NCBI GenBank assembly: GCA_964636625.1
Contig: CAZWUL010000036.1
Coordinates: 1-9,398, forward strand
DNA length: 9,398 nucleotides
Direction of reading: 5' to 3'
Origin: CAZWUL01 sp964636625
GTDB lineage: Bacteria > Atribacterota > Phoenicimicrobiia > Phoenicimicrobiales > Stramentimicrobiaceae
The position numbers and the translations under genes are program-made. Shown one piece after another: positions 1 to 6,520 of the stretch. Numbering within the stretch: the first letter of the stretch is position 1; every line of letters begins with the position of its first letter. The notes under the pieces are model-generated. The model worked only from the letters and a program-made list of their open reading frames with translations. It made no database searches and was not told the DNA's origin.

Positions 1-232
1 CCGGCACGATGGAACCACCTACAAACGGTATAACTTCTAATCTACCACCGCTAGCCTCGGTTATTGCCTCACAGCATAAGTCATGGTAAATCTGAGAAGG
101 ATCACTTGCTGGTCCATGACCGGAAGATCTCCACACTATTTTTTCTTGAGCTAAGCTTGCCATTGAGCTAATGAGTAAAACCACACTTACTATTAAAATA
201 AGCAACATTGATTTTCTTTTAAAACTTAACAT
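1..232 (-). CDS. dctP: TRAP transporter substrate-binding protein, DctP family (5' end only)
   Basis: The visible 77 codons begin with a classic secretion signal: positive residues KRK at 5-7, a hydrophobic stretch at about 9-23 (LLILIVSVVLLI), and a likely signal peptidase I site after residues ASLA (about residue 28), before QEKIVW. The mature start, with SGHGPASDPSQIYHD and then ITEASGGRLEVIPFVGGS, matches the N-terminal pattern of DctP-type (TRAP) solute-binding proteins, where a strand is followed by a helix ending in a SGGR-L-V turn. Such proteins capture organic acids outside the membrane and pass them to DctQ/DctM permease subunits, which would lie beyond the window. The ATG start has AGGAGG 11 bases upstream. 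The gene follows a glycerate module on the same strand after a long gap, so its ligand may be a hydroxy or sugar acid; that is inferred from position only. The rest of the protein is missing, so the subfamily is uncertain. Confidence 0.8.
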   Translation of the reverse strand, partial: MLSFKRKSMLLILIVSVVLLISSMASLAQEKIVWRSSGHGPASDPSQIYHDLCCEAITEASGGRLEVIPFVGGSIVP

Positions 233-243
233 AACTAAACAAA

Positions 244-249
244 CCTCCT
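244..249 (-). promoter_or_regulatory. Shine-Dalgarno of the TRAP binding-protein gene
   Basis: AGGAGG on the minus strand lies 11 bases before the ATG at 232. The spacing is slightly long but the match is perfect. It favours this ATG over the second in-frame ATG at codon 9, which would delete the positive N-region of the signal peptide. Confidence 0.75.
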
Positions 250-307
250 GTAATATTTTTAACATGAAATCTCGAACTACGATTTTCACTTTTTATAATA
301 TTTATTC

Positions 308-323
308 ATCACCTCTCTTTCTT
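308..323 (-). promoter_or_regulatory. Shine-Dalgarno-like sequence in the TRAP gene leader, no well-placed start
   Basis: On the minus strand the leader reads AAGAAAGAGAGGTGAT, whose GAGGTGAT part is an exact match to the anti-Shine-Dalgarno complement (AGAAAGGAGGTGATC). The only nearby ATG (309) overlaps this match, leaving just 2 bases after GAGG, too close for normal initiation; it would encode a 7-residue peptide, MNKYYKK. The site is about 76 bases upstream of the TRAP start. It could be a ribosome-binding element that protects the 5' end of the mRNA, like the STAB-SD elements known in Bacillus, or a chance purine run. Confidence 0.4.
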
Positions 324-342
324 TGAGATTTTTTCTTTATTT

Positions 343-368
343 ATTATAGTCTTAATATAAAGGAACAA
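343..368 (-). promoter_or_regulatory. Possible promoter of the TRAP gene
   Basis: A perfect -10 hexamer TATAAT (minus strand, 343-348) lies about 110 bases upstream of the TRAP start. The best -35-like hexamer, TTGTTC at 363-368, is only 14 bases away, shorter than the usual 16-18, so the pairing is doubtful. In such AT-rich DNA a single TATAAT is weak evidence. Confidence 0.3.
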
Positions 369-482
369 TGGTGATTTTTATACATTATACATTATTAAAA
401 ACCTAAAAAGATTAAAGCTGCAAATCACGGAGAATAATTTTTTCTGTTATACAAAACTTAATTAAAACTAATATATTAAGAC

Positions 483-501
483 AGAATATTTTAAGTATTC
501 T
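483..501. repeat. 19-base near-palindrome, operator-like
   Basis: AGAATATTTTAAGTATTCT is symmetric about its central base, with nine base pairs on each side and one T/G wobble position. Size and symmetry are those of a dimeric regulator site. It lies upstream of the TRAP gene. No second copy with the same symmetry was seen upstream of the dehydrogenase or glycerate kinase, so linking it to CdaR is speculative. Confidence 0.35.
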
Positions 502-550
502 ATAATTAATACAATTAATATAATATAAACGACTGGTTATTTAAAATCAC

Positions 551-585
551 AATAATATTCAAAATGGTACATTTTAAATATTATT
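551..585 (-). repeat. 16-bp hairpin downstream of glycerate kinase
   Basis: Two 16-base arms (551-566 and 570-585) enclose a 3-base loop. Read as minus-strand RNA all 16 pairs form, including one G-U wobble; read as plus-strand RNA that position is an A-C mismatch. This fits a structure used in minus-strand transcripts, for example as a 3' end stabiliser of the glycerate kinase message or a processing site. It is not followed by a T-run, so it is not a standard intrinsic terminator. Confidence 0.5.
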
Positions 586-587
586 TG

Positions 588-633
588 CTGCACAAACAAA
601 AAAATAAATAAAAAATGTTGTTAGTTTTTGCAG
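588..633 (-). repeat. Second hairpin adjacent to the 551-585 stem
   Basis: Arms at 588-597 and 624-633 pair over 10 positions with one mismatch. They contain a CTGCA/TGCAG core, which stands out in this AT-only context. The 26-base loop is a pyrimidine-rich run on the minus strand. Only two bases separate it from the stem at 551-585, so the two may form one structured element after the glycerate kinase gene. Confidence 0.4.
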
Positions 634-693
634 TATATTTTGATGTAATTTATGGCTATATATTATTAAAACACTAATTAATAATTGTCTTAA

Positions 694-1854
694 TTAAAAA
701 TTTACACATCCTTGTTCTTTATGAGAAATACTATTATTCTTCTTTAAAAAGGATGATACCGTCTTTGCTAATAATTCAATTTTTCTGGACTTTGGAAAAT
801 TGATGTCCATGGGTGGGTTTTCAGGTTTAATTAAATAGTCAATTCCATGCTCTTTAACTATCCAGCCAGAATCGTCTATTAGTGCACTCACAGAGAGTAC
901 AGGTATCTGATATTTTTTAGCTACCCTGGCCACTCCTATAGGAGTTTTGCCATAAATTGTGGACCCGTTTATTTCGCCTTCTCCGGTAATTACTAAATCG
1001 GCACCCTGCACTTTTTTATCCAATTGGACCGTATTTATTACTATATCAATCCCTGGTTTTAATTCTGCATCAAAAAAAGCCATTAAACCTGCACCCAGAC
1101 CTCCAGCTGCACCTGCGCCGGGTATATCTTTAATGTCTTTTTTCAAATCCCGTTTAATTATGTCAGCATAATGAGACAATGCAGCATCAAGAGCAATAAT
1201 CATTTCTTCTGTGGCACCTTTTTGGGGTCCATAAATACGTGAGGCTCCGGTATCGCCACATAAAGGGTTTTGGACATCAGAAGCAACTAACATTTTAACA
1301 TCCTTAATTCGTGGGTCTATTTTAGAAATATCAATTTGAGCCAATTTTGCCAATTGTGCGCCGCCAAAATCTATTTCTTTTCCGCTCTTTTCTAATAGTT
1401 GAACTCCTAATGCCTGCAACATGCCTGCTCCACCATCATTGGTGGCACTTCCACCAATACCAATAATCATTTTTTGGCAACCATGGTCCAGTGCAGCCTT
1501 AATCAATTGTCCGGTACCATAAGTTGTGGTAATCATGGGATTTTTTCTGTTTAGCGGAACCAAAGGAAGCCCTGAGGCAGAAGCCATTTCTATAGCAGCA
1601 GTTGTTCGGTCTCCTAAAACTCCAAAAGAAGCAACCACGATTTCACCTAATGGCCCAACTACTTCTTTATTGTATATTGTGCCTTGTGTAGCATTTACCA
1701 GGCATTGTACAGTTCCTTCTCCTCCATCTGCCATTGGAATTTTTTCTACCGAAGAGCTGGGGTAAGCCTTTTTAACGCCAATTTCTATAGCATCAGAGAC
1801 TTCTATTGCAGTTAAACTGCCTTTAAAAGAATCAGGGGCAACAATAATCTTCAT
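694..1854 (-). CDS. glxK: Glycerate kinase, type I (GlxK/GarK family)
   Basis: This 386-residue protein phosphorylates D-glycerate with ATP; family members of this type usually make 2-phosphoglycerate, which feeds lower glycolysis. The family signatures are all present: PDSFKGSLTA at 7-16, ADGGEGT at 42-48, GIGGSATNDGGAG at 132-144, SDVQNPL at 192-198, GPQKG at 209-213, the glycine-rich PGAGAAGGLGAG at 245-256 and ITGEGEIN at about 289-296. The length is normal for the family, with a short unconserved tail after about residue 372. The ATG at 1854 opens with the family-typical MKIIVAPDSFKG and has AGAGGT a few bases upstream. It is the last gene of the run with the hydroxypyruvate reductase-like dehydrogenase and the CdaR regulator, after a 166-base gap. 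The enzyme is cytoplasmic and would take the glycerate made by the dehydrogenase or imported from outside. Confidence 0.95.
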   Translation of the reverse strand: MKIIVAPDSFKGSLTAIEVSDAIEIGVKKAYPSSSVEKIPMADGGEGTVQCLVNATQGTIYNKEVVGPLGEIVVASFGVLGDRTTAAIEMASASGLPLVPLNRKNPMITTTYGTGQLIKAALDHGCQKMIIGIGGSATNDGGAGMLQALGVQLLEKSGKEIDFGGAQLAKLAQIDISKIDPRIKDVKMLVASDVQNPLCGDTGASRIYGPQKGATEEMIIALDAALSHYADIIKRDLKKDIKDIPGAGAAGGLGAGLMAFFDAELKPGIDIVINTVQLDKKVQGADLVITGEGEINGSTIYGKTPIGVARVAKKYQIPVLSVSALIDDSGWIVKEHGIDYLIKPENPPMDINFPKSRKIELLAKTVSSFLKKNNSISHKEQGCVNF

Positions 1855-1956
1855 TGTACCTCTTTTGCTTTCTTGTATGAAATGATGAAAATATACTTTA
1901 ACTGAGCATTTAATTTATAGTACAATTATAAAATAGAATACTAATTTTTTCTTTGG

Positions 1957-1974
1957 ATATTATAACAATAATAT
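1957..1974. repeat. Small A/T inverted repeat between cdaR and glycerate kinase
   Basis: Perfect 7-base arms ATATTAT and ATAATAT enclose the loop AACA. The stem is A/T only and not followed by a T-run on the minus strand. It sits in the 166-base gap between cdaR and glycerate kinase, so it may be a weak processing or regulatory site, or chance. Confidence 0.25.
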
Positions 1975-2020
1975 TAAAAAAAATATAATATTTTTTATAA
2001 TTTTATACAAACTACAAATT

Positions 2021-3235
2021 TTAATTATTTTGGAGAAGCTTTAATTTTAGGGCAATATAAAGCTGTAAAGCATGGTCAAATTTTTGGGGATCCAAGCCGG
2101 TGTATTTTTTTATTTTTTCCAATCGATATAAAAGAGTATTCCGATGAACATAAATTTTTTTAGCTGTGTCAGTTACGTTCATGTTATTTTCAAAAAATGC
2201 TTGTAGTGTTTCCAAAAAAATTGGTTTTAATTTTTTGTTCGTATTATCTTTATAAATATAACTAATAAAATCATTACGTGTTTCCAGGCTAATCTCTGAA
2301 AAAAGGCGGCTAATACCCAGGTAAGCGATGTGGTGGATTCCTTTTTTATCTCCCATTTTGCTTCCTATTTCCATTGCGCGACAGGCTTCCTTATAGGAAC
2401 GCATCATCCCCCTTATGCCGGAATGATATTCTCCTATACCAATGGATGCCTGAAATTTTCTTTGAGTTAAAATGGTATTTTTTATTTTTTGGCCGTTAAC
2501 TACAGATTTTTCTCTAATTATTTCAGGCTTATCATAAATATTTATGGTTTTAAGAACTATAAAACGATCTCCTCCTATATAGGAGACAATATCCTGAGGT
2601 TGATTAATAAAGAGGTCTCTGAGTGTTCTTAAAACATCATTTTTAATCCTTTGTAAATAAATTTCACCTTCTTTTAAACCGCTAAACTTCTTTAAACTAC
2701 TTTGAGCAGTTTTTTCAAAGCGATATATATTAATTAATATTGCCACCCTGGACAAAGTAATGTCATATCCTACAATTTGTCCTCGCGCAATAAATAAGTC
2801 ATCGTCATTGCCAATTCTTCCTGATATAAGGTCATGTATAAAATTCTCTTTTGCCTGTTTTTCCAGGGCAACTTCTTTTAATAGGACTTCCTGTTGTAGC
2901 ATCATTTCAACTGTCATTTTTATGACTTCTCCAAAAGGACCTACTTCATCTGGATTTCCTGTAATTCCCACTACTCCAATAATCTGTTTATTATCTTCAA
3001 TGGGTAAATTGATTCCAGGTTTAACACCAATTAGATTTTTTTTATTCTCGGGATAAATAAATAACTTTTTTTTACTTTTTATTACAAGGGCAGCACCTTC
3101 ATGGTATTGGTTTAGACGGTTTCTATCTCCGGTTCCAATTATATAGCCCTTTTCATTCATAATATTTATATTTTTCCCAATAATATTAATAGTTCTGTCA
3201 ACTATTTGCTGGGCTAATTGATGAGTGATTTTCAA
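2021..3235 (-). CDS. cdaR: CdaR-type transcriptional regulator of sugar-diacid/glycerate use
   Basis: The protein is 404 residues from the chosen start. It has the CdaR layout: an N-terminal sugar-diacid recognition domain (about 1-130, with LAQQIVDRT, NINIMNEKGYIIGTGDR and HEGAALV), a central degenerate GGDEF-like domain (about 135-290), and a C-terminal PucR-type helix-turn-helix (about 347-395, with VTDTAKKIYVHRNTLLYRL). E. coli CdaR activates galactarate, glucarate and glycerate genes in response to such acids. Here it lies between a hydroxypyruvate reductase-like enzyme and glycerate kinase on the same strand, which fits local control of that module and possible autoregulation. The frame stays open to a TTG at 3250, but that codon overlaps the GGAGG ribosome site at 3244-3248. 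The TTG at 3235 has this site 8 bases upstream and gives MKITHQLAQQIVDRT, close to the usual family start. The exact ligand cannot be read from sequence. Confidence 0.92.
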   Translation of the reverse strand: MKITHQLAQQIVDRTINIIGKNINIMNEKGYIIGTGDRNRLNQYHEGAALVIKSKKKLFIYPENKKNLIGVKPGINLPIEDNKQIIGVVGITGNPDEVGPFGEVIKMTVEMMLQQEVLLKEVALEKQAKENFIHDLISGRIGNDDDLFIARGQIVGYDITLSRVAILINIYRFEKTAQSSLKKFSGLKEGEIYLQRIKNDVLRTLRDLFINQPQDIVSYIGGDRFIVLKTINIYDKPEIIREKSVVNGQKIKNTILTQRKFQASIGIGEYHSGIRGMMRSYKEACRAMEIGSKMGDKKGIHHIAYLGISRLFSEISLETRNDFISYIYKDNTNKKLKPIFLETLQAFFENNMNVTDTAKKIYVHRNTLLYRLEKIKKYTGLDPQKFDHALQLYIALKLKLLQNN

Positions 3236-3243
3236 AATAGTAT

Positions 3244-3248
3244 CCTCC
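3244..3248 (-). promoter_or_regulatory. Shine-Dalgarno that fixes the cdaR start at TTG 3235
   Basis: GGAGG on the minus strand lies exactly 8 bases before the TTG at 3235, an ideal distance. The upstream TTG at 3250 overlaps the site itself and cannot be served by it. Confidence 0.75.
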
Positions 3249-3320
3249 AAATGTTACTCAGAAATATTTTGATAGATTAAACATTTTCTCTAATATTATA
3301 GATTTAAGATATTGTTTTAC

Positions 3321-4286
3321 TTATTTATTTACTACATTAACCGGTGAACCCTCAACAAATTTTGTTAAATTATGTACAGCGATATCCATTAGTCTTTTCC
3401 TGCTTTCTCTCGGAGCCCAGGAAATATGTGGAGTAATAATACAATTTTTTGCCTTCAGCAAAGGGTTATCCCCTTTAATAGGTTCAGTACTTACAACATC
3501 TAATCCAGCAGCATATATTTTACCATCGTTTAGAGCATCTGCTAAATCTTGTTCAACTACCAGGGGACCACGGCTATTATTTAAAATTATTACACCGTCT
3601 TTCATCTTAGAAATAGTATCTTTGTTAATTATTCCTTTGGTTGAAGGAAGTAAAGGGCAATGTAAGGCAATTATATCAGATTTTTCAAACAATTCATCCA
3701 GCTCAACATAGGTACCTATTTCTCTTCCTGTTTCATTCTGAACAGTATCGTTAGCAAGAATAGTCATTCCTAATGCCCTGGCAATCACACCGGTTTTTTG
3801 TCCAATTTTTCCAAATCCAATAATACCTATCGTTTTCTCATCAAGTTCAATTAAGGGGTAATCCCAGAAGCACCAATCAGGACTTGACTCCCATCGTCCT
3901 TCATGAACAGCCTTATTATGGTGACCTATGTGATGGCATATTTCTAAAAGCAAAGCAATGGCAAACTGGCCTACTGAAGCTGTTCCATAAGTAGGAATAT
4001 TAGAAACAGGAATACCTCTTTCTCTGGCTACATCAATATCAACAATATCATATCCGGTAGCCAGTACAGCAATAAATTTTATATTGGAGCATGCGTTTAA
4101 AGTATTCTTTCTTATTGGGGTTTTGTTTGTAAAAACTATTTGGGCATTACCAATGCGGGAGATAATCTCATTTTCATCTGTTAATGAGCTACGCTCGTAT
4201 ACTGTTAAGTCTCCAAAATTTTTAATTCCTTGCCAGTCCAAATCACCTGGGTTTAAGGTGTATCCATCTAAAACTACAATTTTCAT
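3321..4286 (-). CDS. D-2-hydroxyacid dehydrogenase, probable glycerate dehydrogenase/hydroxypyruvate reductase
   Basis: This 321-residue cytoplasmic NAD(P)-dependent dehydrogenase belongs to the D-isomer 2-hydroxyacid dehydrogenase family. The nucleotide-binding fold carries GFGKIG at 157-162, with Asp180 at the end of the next strand, which favours NAD over NADP. The catalytic triad is visible: Arg239 in NNSRG, Glu268 in STEP and His287 in PHISW. The substrate-side loop VLATGYDIVD at 74-83 and a tryptophan after the catalytic His (Trp290) resemble hydroxypyruvate reductases, which interconvert hydroxypyruvate and D-glycerate. Length is typical and all domains are intact. The neighbouring CdaR and glycerate kinase genes strongly support this choice; related enzymes acting on other 2-keto acids cannot be excluded from sequence. 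The ATG start has GGAG 8 bases upstream. A candidate promoter sits in the 79-base gap after purN, so it may begin a separate transcript. Confidence 0.87.
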   Translation of the reverse strand: MKIVVLDGYTLNPGDLDWQGIKNFGDLTVYERSSLTDENEIISRIGNAQIVFTNKTPIRKNTLNACSNIKFIAVLATGYDIVDIDVARERGIPVSNIPTYGTASVGQFAIALLLEICHHIGHHNKAVHEGRWESSPDWCFWDYPLIELDEKTIGIIGFGKIGQKTGVIARALGMTILANDTVQNETGREIGTYVELDELFEKSDIIALHCPLLPSTKGIINKDTISKMKDGVIILNNSRGPLVVEQDLADALNDGKIYAAGLDVVSTEPIKGDNPLLKAKNCIITPHISWAPRESRKRLMDIAVHNLTKFVEGSPVNVVNK

Positions 4287-4309
4287 TTTTCTGGCTCCTT
4301 TTTTTAGTA

Positions 4310-4339
4310 ATTACAGATCAATTTATGTAAAACTGTTAA
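4310..4339 (-). promoter_or_regulatory. Candidate sigma-A-type promoter of the glycerate module
   Basis: On the minus strand TTAACA (4334-4339) and TGTAAT (4310-4315) each match the -35 and -10 consensus at five of six positions, with an 18-base spacer. Transcription would start about 17 bases before the dehydrogenase ATG, just upstream of its ribosome site. It lies between purN and the glycerate genes, where a separate promoter would be expected. Confidence 0.4.
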
Positions 4340-4365
4340 AATAAAATATTAATAAACATTATTCT

Positions 4366-4974
4366 TTAATATTCTGTAATATATACCTTATTATCTTTAA
4401 CATGAATCCTTTTTTTAGCAAATAGTTGAATTGCCTGGGGCAAAAGCCTATGCTCATATTTTAATATTCTTTCAGAGAGGGTTTCTTCAGTATCATTCTC
4501 CTTTACCTCGACAGCTTCTTGCAGTATTATAGGGCCTGTATCCATTCCTTCATCAACAAAATGAACAGTACATCCACTTACCTTGACACCATAGTCTATT
4601 GCTTGTCTCTGTGCATGCAAGCCTGGAAAAGATGGCAACAAAGCAGGGTGAATATTTATAATGCGATGGTGGTAATTTCTTATAAGCATGGAGCTTAATA
4701 AACGCATATAACCTGCCAGGACAATAAGTTCAATTTGATTAGCAATAAGACATTTTAATATTTCCTGTTCGTATTCTGCTTTGCCTTTGAATTTTTTATA
4801 AGGAAATATCATTGTAGGTATTTTGTAATTTCGAGCCCTTTTCAGGGCATAGGCTTGTGGGTTATCACTAATTACTATTCTGATTTCTCCATCAATTTTA
4901 CCTTCTTTAACAGCATCAATGATAGCCTGTAAATTTGTTCCCCTTCCAGAGGCTAATACTGCAATACTTATCAT
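4366..4974 (-). CDS. purN: Phosphoribosylglycinamide formyltransferase PurN
   Basis: PurN transfers a formyl group from 10-formyltetrahydrofolate to GAR, giving FGAR, the third step of purine synthesis, in the cytoplasm. The 202-residue length is normal. The N-terminal phosphate-binding loop ASGRGTNLQ is at 8-16, the folate-site region VLAGYMRLL at 85-93, and the catalytic residues are Asn107 and His109 in NIHPALLPSFPG and Asp145 in DEGMDTGP. The ATG at 4974 is followed directly by the family-typical MISIAVLASGRG and has AAAGGG five bases upstream. It lies 96 bases after purM on the same strand and closes the purine run here. No clear terminator follows it, so some read-through into the dehydrogenase is possible. 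Confidence 0.97.
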   Translation of the reverse strand: MISIAVLASGRGTNLQAIIDAVKEGKIDGEIRIVISDNPQAYALKRARNYKIPTMIFPYKKFKGKAEYEQEILKCLIANQIELIVLAGYMRLLSSMLIRNYHHRIINIHPALLPSFPGLHAQRQAIDYGVKVSGCTVHFVDEGMDTGPIILQEAVEVKENDTEETLSERILKYEHRLLPQAIQLFAKKRIHVKDNKVYITEY

Positions 4975-5015
4975 TTTTTCCCTTTAATGATTTCATATTA
5001 ATTTAGATAAAACCC

Positions 5016-5035
5016 TTTTCATCGGTACCTGAAAA
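5016..5035. repeat. Short inverted repeat between purM and purN
   Basis: Six-base arms TTTTCA and TGAAAA flank an 8-base centre containing GGTACC, in the 96-base purM-purN gap. It could form a weak hairpin affecting expression of purN relative to purM. It is small enough to be chance. Confidence 0.25.
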
Positions 5036-5070
5036 TAATCAATCCAGTAATTTAATTATATTTTGCAATG

Positions 5071-6123
5071 CTATTTTATACTTACTATTTCTTTTTCTGC
5101 AGGAGCACGCCGTGGAATAACCTCACCAATACAATATGCTGATTCACCTGCTCCATTTAATATCTGCAAAACAGATGTTTTTTCTTCCGGTTCTACTACT
5201 ATTACCAGGCCAATTCCCATATTAAAAGTATGGTACATTTCCTTATCAGATATTTGGCCTTTATCCTGAATAAGTTTATAAATAGGCAATTTGGGCCAAT
5301 TACTGCAATATACATTAATGGCTACACCTTTTGGTAAAATGCGAGGAATATTATCATAAAACCCCCCACCGGTGATATGTGCAATTCCTTTAATTTCACA
5401 TTTATCCATCAATGTTAGAATACTGTTTACATAAATTCTGGTAGGTTTTAGCAATTCTTCTCCCAGGCTAACGTTAAAACCTTCAAAAACTTCTTTTAAA
5501 TTCATCTTTTCCTGCTCTAACAATATCTTCCGCACTAGAGAAAAACCATTGCTGTGTAAGCCGGAAGAAGCCAAACCAATTAGAATATCTCCCGGTTTAA
5601 TATTTTCACCGGTAATAATTTTTTTTCTTTCTACAATTCCTACGGCAAATCCGGATAAATCATATTCCCCTTTTGGATAAAATCCGGGCATCTCTGCCGT
5701 TTCTCCCCCCAATAAGGAACAACCAGCTTCTTTACAGCCATCAGTTATCCCTTGTATAATTGCAACTATTTTATCCTTTTCCAGCTTACCGGTAGCCAAG
5801 TAATCCAGAAAAAAAATTGGCTTGGCACCACAGGTTAAAATATCATTTACGCACATTGCTACCAGGTCAATTCCTATTGTATCATGTTTTTTCATCAGAT
5901 TGGCAATCATTAATTTTGTACCCACCCCATCAGTACCGGAAACTAAAACTGGCTCTTTGATTTTTTCTTGAGTAAGAGAAAATAGGCCTGCAAAATTTCC
6001 AATATCATTCATCACTCCGGGAATGTGAGTTGACTGAATCATCGGTTTGACACTATTTATAATAGTGTTAGCTAATTCAATATCTACTCCGGATTTTTTA
6101 TAGGCATCGTTCATATTATGCAC
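5071..6123 (-). CDS. purM: Phosphoribosylformylglycinamidine cyclo-ligase (AIR synthetase) PurM
   Basis: PurM closes the imidazole ring, turning FGAM into AIR with ATP, the step after PurL. The 350-residue protein has the full set of family motifs: AYKKSGVDI at 7-15, the nucleotide loop SGTDGVGTKL at 62-71, CVNDILTCGAKPIFFLDYLA at 91-110, GGETAEMPGFY at 139-149, GLASSGLHSNGFSL at 183-196, HITGGGFYDNIPR at 249-261 and FNMGIGL at 300-306. It is intact. The chosen start is a GTG at 6123 because a purine-rich site (AAAGGAAGG) lies a few bases upstream; an in-frame ATG three codons later is the alternative and has longer spacing. Unlike the purL-purF junction, it is separated from purF by about 450 bases of non-coding DNA. 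Confidence 0.97.
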   Translation of the reverse strand: MHNMNDAYKKSGVDIELANTIINSVKPMIQSTHIPGVMNDIGNFAGLFSLTQEKIKEPVLVSGTDGVGTKLMIANLMKKHDTIGIDLVAMCVNDILTCGAKPIFFLDYLATGKLEKDKIVAIIQGITDGCKEAGCSLLGGETAEMPGFYPKGEYDLSGFAVGIVERKKIITGENIKPGDILIGLASSGLHSNGFSLVRKILLEQEKMNLKEVFEGFNVSLGEELLKPTRIYVNSILTLMDKCEIKGIAHITGGGFYDNIPRILPKGVAINVYCSNWPKLPIYKLIQDKGQISDKEMYHTFNMGIGLVIVVEPEEKTSVLQILNGAGESAYCIGEVIPRRAPAEKEIVSIK

Positions 6124-6388
6124 CCGTTCCTTCCTTTAATCGTAAGAATAAATGTTTGAACAAGTATCGAGTCGTGCGTATCGAGTATGTAGTCTAAAAC
6201 AAAAAACCAATTATTTTTTTAATTAAATTATTTCATTCTTATATCTATAGATTCTTTCATTTTTTTGTGCTCTTTAGTCTACATCTATCTTACTCTTAAA
6301 AATAGACAAACATATACTACAAATTATAATATATAAATCAGAATCATTACAAAACAGACTTTTTACATTATCATATTATTGAATTTCA

Positions 6389-6441
6389 TACTTTTATTAT
6401 TAAAAGTAAATTAATTAATAGTTTTTATTCGTTAATTTACT
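6389..6441. repeat. Two overlapping, mutually exclusive hairpins
   Basis: TACTTTTA (6389-6396) pairs with TAAAAGTA (6401-6408) around a TTAT loop. The 10-base AGTAAATTAA (6405-6414) pairs perfectly with TTAATTTACT (6432-6441). Both use bases 6405-6408, so only one can form fully at a time. The stems are A/T-rich and no T-run terminator follows on the minus strand. Confidence 0.3.
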
Positions 6442-6502
6442 GCTGAATGTTATTGGATCTGCCTTAATTGAATTAACAAAATATATTTGATAATTTCAAG
6501 CA

Positions 6503-6520
6503 TTTACTCACTTTACTCAC
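6503..6520. repeat. Tandem 9-base repeat
   Basis: Two perfect adjacent copies of TTTACTCAC are followed by degenerate versions (TTTATTCTCAC, TTTTACTCA) up to about 6545 and then by the ATACTCGATAC word of the inverted repeat. This is simple-sequence DNA just downstream of purF. Confidence 0.5.

Larger units (their letters stand above)
233..693. other. 461-base intergenic region between glycerate kinase and the TRAP gene
   Basis: No credible gene is present. The region is very AT-rich and should hold the end of the glycerate kinase transcript and the leader and promoter of the TRAP gene. It contains, in minus-strand order: a weak A/T-only inverted repeat at the kinase stop codon (675-681 with 690-696), a hairpin at 588-633, a second hairpin at 551-585, a 19-base near-palindrome at 483-501, a tandem pair of the 7-mer TATACAT at 379-392, a TATAAT box at 343-348, and a strong ribosome-binding-like sequence at 308-323. 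No GC-rich stem followed by a T-run, the usual intrinsic terminator form, was found. Confidence 0.8.

Noticed and set aside
286..309. Seven-residue leader peptide MNKYYKK in the TRAP leader
   Set aside because: Its ATG overlaps the ribosome-binding sequence, leaving too little spacing, and there is no run of a regulatory amino acid nor an attenuator hairpin after it.
959..1171. Plus-strand open frame opposite glycerate kinase
   Set aside because: It is fully antisense to a gene with complete family motifs, has low-complexity composition (Pro/Ala/Ser-rich) and no ribosome site pattern. The same applies to plus-strand frames at 1526-1765, 2760-3056, 5063-5269, 7934-8116 and 8480-8737.
1855..2020. 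Shared word AGTATTCTAT here and near 492-503 as a common regulator site
   Set aside because: The copy in this gap is on the opposite strand and lacks the palindromic partner, so it is likely chance in AT-rich DNA.
4084..4344. Plus-strand 86-codon frame over the start of the dehydrogenase gene
   Set aside because: It is antisense to the conserved N-terminal part of the dehydrogenase and runs over its promoter region; composition is that of a shadow frame.
6164..6195. CRISPR-like repeat array
   Set aside because: Only two short irregular copies of GTATCGAGT with unequal spacing; no regular repeat-spacer pattern and no cas genes.
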